In this document: positions 27,104-33,936 of the stretch, in pieces
How the letters are laid out: the number at the start of each line of letters is the position of its first letter
Position numbering within the stretch: the stretch's first letter is position 1
Assembly (NCBI GenBank): GCA_947259725.1
Contig: CAMYNM010000011.1
Location: forward strand, 146,033-210,032
Origin: CALZIK01 sp945787635
GTDB lineage: Bacteria > Acidobacteriota > Thermoanaerobaculia > Multivoradales > JAHEKO01
Direction: 5' to 3'
Length of the DNA: 64,000 nucleotides
Translations under genes and position numbers: made by a program
Notes under the pieces: model-generated
Seen by the model: the letters and a program-made list of their open reading frames with translations, nothing else
Told to the model about the DNA's origin: nothing
The model's database searches: none

Positions 27104-27664
27104 GTGACCACCACGAAGAGCGAAGGGGCGGAAGAGCGCGAGCTCAAGTTTCGCTGCGAAGACATGAGCGAGCTGCGCGAGCGCCTCTTGCAGGCGGAGG
27201 CGGAACGCGTGTCCGCCTCGGCCAAGGAGGTCAATTTCGTTCTGGATCGCGACGCCGAGCTCGAGCGCCAAGGCCAGCTTCTGCGGGTTCGCGCGCAGCC
27301 TGGCGGAGCCACCTTCACGTTCAAGGGCCCGGCCCGTTTCGAAGAGGGCACCAAGATCCGGGCCGAGCTCGAGGTGGAAGTCGACGATCACGAGACGGTC
27401 CTGGCGATCCTCCGGGCACTCGGCTACGAGGTGCGCCGGCGCTACGAAAAATTCCGCGAGACCTGGCGGCTCGGCGGAGTGCTGGTTTGCCTGGACCACA
27501 CCCCGATTGGAGACTTCATCGAGTTCGAGGGGTCCAGTGCGGACCAAGTCGCCACGCGTTTTCGGTTTGCCCCGGCAAACGCGGAGCGCCGCAACTACCT
27601 CGAACTCTATGCCGAGTATCGGCGCGGCCACCCGGAGTCACCCGAGGACATGGTATTTCCTTGA
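27104..27664 (+). CDS. CYTH-domain protein (class IV adenylate cyclase/thiamine triphosphatase-like)
   Basis: The protein has 186 residues from the GTG at 27104. The diagnostic ExExK is E11-R-E13-L-K15, followed by repeated acidic/basic strands (LLRVRAQPGGATFTFKGP, RAELEVEVDD, RYEKFRETWRL, CLDHTPIGDFIEFEG) that form the triphosphate tunnel. Members hydrolyse thiamine or inorganic triphosphate, or cyclise ATP. The enzyme type cannot be decided here. A cAMP role would link to the cNMP-binding protein at 13.5 kb, but that is speculation. The stop overlaps the TTG start of the next gene (TTGA). Confidence 0.85.
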   Translation: MTTTKSEGAEERELKFRCEDMSELRERLLQAEAERVSASAKEVNFVLDRDAELERQGQLLRVRAQPGGATFTFKGPARFEEGTKIRAELEVEVDDHETVLAILRALGYEVRRRYEKFRETWRLGGVLVCLDHTPIGDFIEFEGSSADQVATRFRFAPANAERRNYLELYAEYRRGHPESPEDMVFP

Positions 27665-28737
27665 CGGAGCCGCGGTTTCGAGCCGTCGTTCTCGCTGCCG
27701 GATTCGGCACCAGGCTCCGTCCGCTGACACTGTCACAGCCCAAGCCGCTCTTGCCGGTCGCAGGAACGCCGGTGCTCGGCCATACGCTCGAAGCTCTTCG
27801 CAAGAGTGGCTGCGAAGCCGTCGCAATCAATCTTCACCATCTCGGCGAGAAGATTGCTGCGCGCTTCGGTTCCGACTTCGACGGTATGCCGATCCGATAC
27901 TCGCGGGAGGAAGACATTCTGGGCACGCTGGGAGCGTTGGCGCCTCTGCGAGACTTCCTTGCAGAGGCCGAGCATACGGTGGTCATCAATGGCGACAGTC
28001 TGGCGCGCTGGCCGTTGGCAAAACTGCTGAGGCTCCATGAGGAGCAGCGCCCTCGGGCGACGCTCATGGTGACCAAGAGGGCCGCGGTCAGCGCCTACGG
28101 TGGCGGCATCGCCGTCGACCGCGAGGGTCAAGTGGTGAGCTTTTTTCCGGCTCGCAATGTCACGCCGGATACGAACGACGCGGAGCCCGACGAAGCGCCC
28201 AGAGAGGACCGACGGCGGGTCTTTGCCGGAGCCCACGTCTTTTCGCGGGAGCTGCTCGAGGAGCTCCCGGATCCGCCGGCCGATTTCGTTCGAGATCTCT
28301 ACCAGCCTCTGGTGGAGTCCGGCGAGCGCATTCGAACCCTGGAAAGCTCGGTGCCGTGGTTCGATATCGGAACGCCGAAGCGCTATCTCGAAGCGGCCGT
28401 TGAATGGGCCGGAAAGAGCGGCTGGCGCCGACCCGGCCACCGAGGGGGCTGGTGGAACTCGGAAGTCGACGTGGCCAAGAGCGCGTCGGTCAAGAAGTCC
28501 GTCCTGGAGGCGGGTGTTCAAGTCGGAGAGGGCGCCAAGGTGCGCCGTGCGCTGATCATGACCGGCGCTTCGATCGGCACCGGCGGCAGGGTTGTCAGGT
28601 CAATCATCGGACCCTCGGTGCGCCTGCCCGCCGGCACGGTCGTCGAGAACCGGTTGATCACCGAGGCGCGAGCGGACACGCCTCCGGATGACCGGGCGTC
28701 GGTGGTTGGCGGACTCGTCTATGGACCTCTGGAATAG
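27661..28737 (+). CDS. Sugar-1-phosphate nucleotidyltransferase
   Basis: The protein has 358 residues from the TTG at 27661, overlapping the CYTH gene by 4 bases. The N-terminal nucleotidyltransferase fold has the NTP-binding loop LAAGFGTRLRPLT (11-23), PKPLLPVAGTPVL with the catalytic Lys, and VINGDSLARWPL with the metal-binding Asp. A C-terminal left-handed beta-helix segment follows (about 275-345). It resembles MurU and mannose-1-phosphate guanylyltransferases. The sugar and nucleotide are undetermined; roles in cell-wall recycling or glycan precursor supply fit. Confidence 0.85.
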   Translation: MTEPRFRAVVLAAGFGTRLRPLTLSQPKPLLPVAGTPVLGHTLEALRKSGCEAVAINLHHLGEKIAARFGSDFDGMPIRYSREEDILGTLGALAPLRDFLAEAEHTVVINGDSLARWPLAKLLRLHEEQRPRATLMVTKRAAVSAYGGGIAVDREGQVVSFFPARNVTPDTNDAEPDEAPREDRRRVFAGAHVFSRELLEELPDPPADFVRDLYQPLVESGERIRTLESSVPWFDIGTPKRYLEAAVEWAGKSGWRRPGHRGGWWNSEVDVAKSASVKKSVLEAGVQVGEGAKVRRALIMTGASIGTGGRVVRSIIGPSVRLPAGTVVENRLITEARADTPPDDRASVVGGLVYGPLE

Positions 28738-29398
28738 CCGCCCCTATCAACTCCTGGTCTTTGATTGGGATGGCACGCTGATCGATTCGATCGGCGCGAT
28801 CGTGGCCTGCACCCAGGCTACGCTCGCCAGGCTCGGCCTTCCCCCCGCCGCAGACGGCAGCATTCAAGCCGCGATCGGACTCGGGATTCGGGAAACCGTC
28901 GAGTCGTTTTGTCCCGGCTGCGACGAGGAAAGATTCGCGAGCATCGTCGAGGTCTATCGGGATCTCTGGTTTGGGCACTTTTCGGCGACGTCGGTTCTGT
29001 TCGAGGGAGTGACTCGGCTACTCGAAGAGCTGAAGGAAGAGGGCCGCCTCCTGGCGGTAGCGACCGCGAAGAGCCGGCGAGGACTCGCCGCGGACTTCGA
29101 GCGGACCGGGCTGGGAGGTTTCTTTTACGCCAGCCGCACCGTCGATGAAGCGCCGAGCAAGCCGAACCCGGAGATGCTGCTGGGAATCCTCGACGAGCTG
29201 GGCGTCGGGCGCGACCGTGCTCTGATGATCGGCGACTCGGTTCACGATCTCCAGATGGCGCGAAACGCCTGCGTCGATGGGCTCGGCGTTACCAGCGGGA
29301 CGACCGCGCGAGAGGTTCTGATGGCAAACGGCCCGCTCGAGTGTCTCGAACGGGTGACGGCCCTGCCTGCGTGGCTAGAGTCCCAGTTCAGCGCCTGA
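28721..29398 (+). CDS. HAD-superfamily phosphatase (phosphoglycolate phosphatase-like)
   Basis: The protein has 225 residues from the ATG at 28721, overlapping the nucleotidyltransferase by 17 bases. HAD motif I is FDWDGTLIDS (Asp nucleophile near 15), motif II lies in AVATAKSRRG, motif III Lys in SKPNPEML, and motif IV is MIGDSVHDLQMARNA. A helical cap between motifs I and II matches the Gph/PpaX group. The substrate is unknown; phosphoglycolate or a sugar phosphate related to the preceding gene are candidates. Confidence 0.88.
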   Translation: MDLWNSRPYQLLVFDWDGTLIDSIGAIVACTQATLARLGLPPAADGSIQAAIGLGIRETVESFCPGCDEERFASIVEVYRDLWFGHFSATSVLFEGVTRLLEELKEEGRLLAVATAKSRRGLAADFERTGLGGFFYASRTVDEAPSKPNPEMLLGILDELGVGRDRALMIGDSVHDLQMARNACVDGLGVTSGTTAREVLMANGPLECLERVTALPAWLESQFSA

Positions 29399-29433
29399 GT
29401 GTCCGGGCGACGGCCTGCCCGGCCGGGCTGCAC

Positions 29434-30684
29434 TCAGTTGGTCCGCTGGGGAGCTTCGCCGGCCGATTCGTTGCACGGGGCGCGCAGAAGCTCGAACACC
29501 TCGTCCACCTGCCGCCAGCCAAGACGCATCAGAAACGACGAGTTGCGCCCGTAGGACTTGGCGCCAAGGATGAAGAAATTGGGCTCGGGGTTGAGCAGCG
29601 CCTCGGCACCCTGGCTGTCCTGCGCGAGGCAGTCGGCGCTCGCCGAGCCGAGCAGCGCCGCCGAGAGCTTCATCGGTCCGAGGGTGGCGTAGCACTCGTG
29701 GATCTGAAGCTGGCGATAGAGATCATGGTTACCGACCGCTCCGGTCAGCGAGAGTATCCGATCGACATGCACGCTTTCGACCCGACCGTCCGTGTGCCGC
29801 AGGCTGACTGCGTAGCGCGATCCGGCTCGGCTCAGCGAGTCGACCACCACGCCTCTGATCGCGTGCACCGAGGGCGAGGCGCCGTCAAAGAGCTCCCGCC
29901 CGCGCACCGCGAGAGCCGAACGCCCCGGAAGCGGATCGGCCGGGTCGAAGTACCAGCTCGGATTCTCCCGGCGCAGCGCCCAGATGACCGAGGTCTCGGG
30001 CTCGCTCATTGCCAGCTCGGCGAGACTCGCGACCGCGGTCAGGGCCGAGTGTCCGGCGCCGACCACGAGGATGGTCTTGCCGGCCCAGTCCGCCGGCTCC
30101 TCCTCCAGATTGGGAATCCTGCGCCGGATCTCGGAGTCGAGCTCTGATTCGCCGGGGGCTCGGATGCCGCCGTCTCCGAGGGCGTTCGGCCGGCTGTAGG
30201 AACCGGTGCAGTCGAGAACGACATCGGCGCTTTCGGTCCACTCTCGCTCGCTGGCGTCGGCAAGCAGGAGACGGAAAGGTAGAGCTCCGCGCCGGGCCGA
30301 TGCGATTTCCTCGTGCTTGAGAAGGCCTTCGCGCCCTACGCTGACGACCCGGATTCCGGTGCGCAGACCGGCCCTGATGGCGGGCAGCCGGGCGATCGGC
30401 TCGAGGACCCGCCGGACCAGCTCTTTGCCGGATGGGCAGGTGGGATCGTCCTGCGCCGGAAGCTCGACACCGGCCGCCGCAAGTGCCCTCCTGGCGCGCG
30501 GAGAGACATCGTAGCCCCAAGGCGAGAAGAGCTCGACATGGCTCCAGTCCCGAACGTGTCCCGCGACCCTCTCGGATGCCTCGTAGAGAGTGAAGGCGAA
30601 ACCGTTCTCAACGGCCGCCAGAGCGGCTTCGAGCCCGGTTGGTCCGGCACCGAGAATCGCGAGACAGGGCTTGGGTCGGCTCAC
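29434..30684 (-). CDS. FAD/NAD(P)-binding oxidoreductase (flavin-monooxygenase-like) of the ArsM-radical SAM cluster
   Basis: The 416-residue protein has an N-terminal FAD Rossmann motif ILGAGPTGLEAAL (10-22) and a second dinucleotide motif ILVVGAGHSALTAVA near 203-217, the two-fold layout of group B flavin monooxygenases and related disulfide/arsenical oxidoreductases. WSHVELFSPWGYD after the first fold and FFILGAKSYGRNSSFLMRLGW near the C-terminus look family-specific. It ends the operon, 12 bases after the phosphoesterase. In this setting it could oxidise or oxygenate a methylated arsenical or other intermediate. That is inferred from context only. Confidence 0.75.
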   Translation of the reverse strand: MSRPKPCLAILGAGPTGLEAALAAVENGFAFTLYEASERVAGHVRDWSHVELFSPWGYDVSPRARRALAAAGVELPAQDDPTCPSGKELVRRVLEPIARLPAIRAGLRTGIRVVSVGREGLLKHEEIASARRGALPFRLLLADASEREWTESADVVLDCTGSYSRPNALGDGGIRAPGESELDSEIRRRIPNLEEEPADWAGKTILVVGAGHSALTAVASLAELAMSEPETSVIWALRRENPSWYFDPADPLPGRSALAVRGRELFDGASPSVHAIRGVVVDSLSRAGSRYAVSLRHTDGRVESVHVDRILSLTGAVGNHDLYRQLQIHECYATLGPMKLSAALLGSASADCLAQDSQGAEALLNPEPNFFILGAKSYGRNSSFLMRLGWRQVDEVFELLRAPCNESAGEAPQRTN

Positions 30685-30696
30685 GCTTCGAACGCC

Positions 30697-31704
30697 TCAG
30701 AACCGGGACCGGGCCCGCTCCTTGGCGGGCAGGATCTCGAGGCAGGTGGTCCACCAACCGGTCGTGATGGTCTCGACGAACTCCTCGGGAAGCTCCTCGG
30801 CGCGCATTTCGTGGGCAAGGCCCGCATGATCGTAGGCGAGAGGTCTGTGGGCGACGGAAAGCTCCGGCCCGTAGTCCTCCAACACGGTATACCAGACCGA
30901 CGTGCTGCCGTCATTGGCGGGCCTTCCGATGGCGCCTACGTTGACGGCGTCGCGTCCCGATGGGAGCTTGCGATGCCAGTGAAGCCCGGTGTGTGTGCAC
31001 AGCAGGCCGTCGGCTCCCTCTTGCTCCAGAAGGACTTCGAGAAACGCCGCGGGCGTCGTCGAGGCGAACAGGAACTCGTTGACCCTCCGCGGAGAGCCGT
31101 GCACCAACAGGAGCTCACGGGCGCCGAGGCGCACCCGCCGGCGCTCGGGCAAAGTGCCCATCCAGCGCTTGAAGTCGGCCGAGGTGTTGCGATCGGTGTA
31201 GCCGTAGGAAATCTCCGCGAAGTGGTTGTCGCGCGGGTCGGTGTAGCCGCAGTTGCAGTCCTCCTGTCCCGAGGCCAGCGATTGCTCATAGTTGCCCTGG
31301 ATGGCGAGCACCCGGCCCTCGTCAAGCAGTGGCCGCACCTTGTCGGGTTTCGGGCCGAAGCCGCCCAGGTCGCCCAGGCAGTAGATCGCCTCGGCGCCCT
31401 CGCGGTGAGAGGCCTCGAGCAGGGCTTCGAGAGCGAAGTGATTGCTGTAGACGCCACCGAAAACGACGATCTTGGAGAATGGTCCCTCGACCGGGGTCGG
31501 GTCGGCTCGGCGCTCGGTGAAGCTCTCGAGCTCGCGAGAGCGCTCGCTTGCCGAGAGTTGCCGCCCCGCTTGGCGGGCGGCCTCGCGAAATCGGTCGAGC
31601 GGCACGAGCTTTTCGCCCCAGGTGGCCAAGCCGCGGTGGACGGTGAGCTTATCGGTCGAGCGGTCTTTGTGAACCGCCGGGTCCTCTGGTATCCGCTGGC
31701 CCAT
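30697..31704 (-). CDS. Divergent calcineurin-fold metallophosphoesterase with altered metal site
   Basis: The protein has 335 residues with an N-terminal extension of about 75. The phosphoesterase fold follows: GGVYSN at 83-88 stands where DxHxN is expected, then CLGDLGGFG (110-116), IQGNYEQS (136-142, in place of GNHD), LLVHGSP (199-205) and CTHTGLHWHRK (236-246). The first Asp and His metal ligands are thus Gly and Tyr, and the GNH His is Tyr, while GD and VHGSP remain. An added CNCGY (150-154) could bind metal. It may use a changed metal site, or the fold may be repurposed. It lies 12 bases after the radical SAM gene. Confidence 0.7.
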   Translation of the reverse strand: MGQRIPEDPAVHKDRSTDKLTVHRGLATWGEKLVPLDRFREAARQAGRQLSASERSRELESFTERRADPTPVEGPFSKIVVFGGVYSNHFALEALLEASHREGAEAIYCLGDLGGFGPKPDKVRPLLDEGRVLAIQGNYEQSLASGQEDCNCGYTDPRDNHFAEISYGYTDRNTSADFKRWMGTLPERRRVRLGARELLLVHGSPRRVNEFLFASTTPAAFLEVLLEQEGADGLLCTHTGLHWHRKLPSGRDAVNVGAIGRPANDGSTSVWYTVLEDYGPELSVAHRPLAYDHAGLAHEMRAEELPEEFVETITTGWWTTCLEILPAKERARSRF

Positions 31705-31716
31705 CGCCGTCAGCCT

Positions 31717-32616
31717 TCAGGTTCGGCAGCTGACGCCGTGGACGTGGCAGGTCCAGCATGCCGAGTGGGTCATGGCGAACCCGGTCAGGGTGTCGGCCAG
31801 GGTTTCGCCCATCTTGCCTTCGGGCTCGTTGACCAGGATCGGGCAGACCCACACGCCCTGGTCGGTGACCATCCGGCAGCTCGAGCACTGCAGATGCTCC
31901 CAGCTACCGGGGCTGTCGCTCTCGCGCAGCCGCTGCCAGCTCTCGTAGGCGCCGGTCCGTTCGGCCTCGGCCCCGATCCGAAACACCGGCAAGATTTTGA
32001 GACGCGGCTTGTCGATGCCGAGTCGCTCGAGAAGCCTGAAGAATCGCTGTTTGCCTTGAACGGTACCGTTGTCGTCGTGCACCTCGGTGACGGTGATCAC
32101 CGGGTTGAGGCCGGCGGCGGAAAGATTGGTGATGCCCCCGAGAATGCGATCGAACGTACCGTCGCCACGGATCGGATCGTTGGTCTCGGCCGAGTAGCCG
32201 TCCATCGAGACCCGAAAGTCGAGGGAATAGCTGGATGCTTCGGCAATCGCGGCCAGCCGCCGACAGCGATCGGGCGGGAGCAGCAGGCCGTTGGTTAGAA
32301 CCGTGGCCGGTCCAAAAGCGAGGGTGCGCGCCAGAATCGCCTCCAGATCGGGATTCAAGAACGGTTCGCCGCCGGTGAAGTAGTACTCCCTGACGCCGAG
32401 CGCGGCTCCCTCGATCAAGAAAGGCTCGATCTCGGCGAGCGAGAGCGCCTCGTGCGTGTGGTTGGTCGGTGAGCTCGACACGAAACAGTGCGAGCAGGCG
32501 AGGTTGCACACCGTTCCCGAGACCTGGAACCAAAGCGTGTCGAGCGAACCCAGCTCGACGACCGGTACCGAAGCGCTCGGCGCCGGTGGCGCATTGGAGT
32601 GGGTCGGCTCGGCCAT
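31717..32616 (-). CDS. Radical SAM enzyme with C-terminal auxiliary-cluster cysteines
   Basis: The protein has 299 residues from the ATG at 32616, which overlaps the methyltransferase stop by one base (TGATG). The [4Fe-4S]-SAM motif is C37-x3-C41-x2-C44 (CNLACSHC), with YYFTGGEPFL as the SAM-amino-contact loop. The C-terminal 60 residues carry CSSC, a further VC, CWTC and SC, six cysteines that suggest a SPASM/twitch-type auxiliary iron-sulfur cluster. It is not the Cys/Sec-rich ArsS arsenosugar enzyme as I know it. Its coupling to an ArsM-like gene suggests action on a methylated arsenical or on a peptide/small-molecule carrier. Confidence 0.82.
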   Translation of the reverse strand: MAEPTHSNAPPAPSASVPVVELGSLDTLWFQVSGTVCNLACSHCFVSSSPTNHTHEALSLAEIEPFLIEGAALGVREYYFTGGEPFLNPDLEAILARTLAFGPATVLTNGLLLPPDRCRRLAAIAEASSYSLDFRVSMDGYSAETNDPIRGDGTFDRILGGITNLSAAGLNPVITVTEVHDDNGTVQGKQRFFRLLERLGIDKPRLKILPVFRIGAEAERTGAYESWQRLRESDSPGSWEHLQCSSCRMVTDQGVWVCPILVNEPEGKMGETLADTLTGFAMTHSACWTCHVHGVSCRT

Positions 32617-33773
32617 CAACAACAGCCGTCGCCCGGTTCGCAGCACGGAACGGGATCGGTCGTCACCTCGTAGTCCTCACCCTTGGTCTCGCTGGGGTGC
32701 CGCAAGGCCGTGCGCGAGCAGTCGAAGGGCTCGGCGTTGGCGAGGGGGACCTCTTCGAGCGGATCTACGAAATCGAACAGGTCGGCGTAGGGCTCGCTGG
32801 AGTAGAGTCGATAGGTCTTGTCGCAGACCGCGTAGCGCCTGCCGCGCTCCATGCGATGGTCGTCGTCGTCGAGCACCTCTTTGAACGGGCCCTTGTAGAC
32901 CACGGCCTGATTGCGTTCGAGGCAGGGACCCTTCTTGCCCTTGAACGCCTCGACCGTGAGCGATCGAAACTCGAGCCCCTCGACGATTCGCCAGGGATCG
33001 CGGTCGCGTTCGAGGACGCGAATGCCATGGAAGCCGGCGTGTTCGAAGGCTTCGAGAAAGCCGTGCTCGGTAAAGGCACCGGACACGCATCCGCTCCAGA
33101 GCTCGGGATCCCGCTGCATGGTGTCCGGCACCGGTTCGTCGCTCACGATGTCCGAGATCACGGCTCGGCCGCCGTTTCGGAGGACCCGATAGATCTCACC
33201 GAAGAGCTGCTCCTTCTTGCCGTTCTCGACGAGATTGAGAACGCAGTTCGAGACCACCGCGTCGACACTGTGGTCGGCGACCAGGGGCCTCTCCCGGCGC
33301 AGTTCGTCGGCGCGGTGCTCGGCGGCGAACAGGGCCTCGGCACTATCGATCGGGTGGGTCGCGATCTCGCGCTCCAAGAGATCCCAGTCGAGCGCCAGAT
33401 CCTGGATTCGACCGCGGCGGAACTCGACGTTGGCGTAGCCCAGGCGCTCGGCCACGACCGGAGCCGCCTTGCGCGCGACTTCGAGCATCTCGGCAGTCAT
33501 GTCGACGCCGATGACCCGGCCGGCCGGGCCGACGACCTGGGCGGCGATGAAGCAGATCTTCCCGGTTCCGCTGCCCAGGTCGAGGACTGTTTCGCCGGCT
33601 CGCAGATGGCGACTCGGGTCGCCGCAGCCGTAGTCGCGCTCGAGCACTTCCTTGGGAATGACCTCGAGGAACCTCGGGTCGTAGTCGACCGGGCAGCACA
33701 GCTCCACGACCTGGTTGCGAGCGCCTTCGGCATAGCGATCTTTGACGACTTCTTCGACGTTGGTGAGAGCCAT
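32616..33773 (-). CDS. arsM: ArsM-like arsenite S-adenosylmethionine methyltransferase with Cys-rich tail
   Basis: The protein has 385 residues from the ATG at 33773, with AGGAG 5 bases upstream. SAM motif I is VLDLGSGTGK (63-72). The three cysteines that bind As(III) in characterised ArsM proteins have clear counterparts: YGCGDP (C50), SNCVLNL (C177) and WSGCVSGAF (C229). An ELCCPVD pair (C26, C27) lies before the fold. The C-terminal domain FKGKKGPCLERNQAVVYKGPF also matches ArsM. Additional features are an insertion of about 30 residues near 128-160 and a tail ending PCCEPGDGCC. ArsM makes mono- to trimethylated arsenicals; related metalloids cannot be excluded. Confidence 0.83.
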   Translation of the reverse strand: MALTNVEEVVKDRYAEGARNQVVELCCPVDYDPRFLEVIPKEVLERDYGCGDPSRHLRAGETVLDLGSGTGKICFIAAQVVGPAGRVIGVDMTAEMLEVARKAAPVVAERLGYANVEFRRGRIQDLALDWDLLEREIATHPIDSAEALFAAEHRADELRRERPLVADHSVDAVVSNCVLNLVENGKKEQLFGEIYRVLRNGGRAVISDIVSDEPVPDTMQRDPELWSGCVSGAFTEHGFLEAFEHAGFHGIRVLERDRDPWRIVEGLEFRSLTVEAFKGKKGPCLERNQAVVYKGPFKEVLDDDDHRMERGRRYAVCDKTYRLYSSEPYADLFDFVDPLEEVPLANAEPFDCSRTALRHPSETKGEDYEVTTDPVPCCEPGDGCC

Positions 33774-33936
33774 GCTCACTCCTGTGGAATCTGAATGAAC
33801 CGGAACGCGGTATCGAATGTTGTGGGCTGGCGAATCATGGTTGCAGCTACGGTATACGCGGGCCGCGGGGCGGCGGTTCCCTGTCCGACCGGCGCAAACC
33901 ATCAGTTTATCGGACCCAAACGCGAGCCCAGCTAGA

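Noticed and set aside
29417..29428. GCCCGGCCGGGC palindrome as a terminator between convergent genes
   Set aside because: The palindrome is only 12 bases, leaves a very short usable stem and has no T-run; chance is likely in GC-rich DNA.
30313..32298. A 661-codon open frame on the plus strand
   Set aside because: It lies wholly antisense to the flavoprotein, phosphoesterase and radical SAM genes, whose products show clear family motifs. The plus-strand translation shows none and arises from high GC content.
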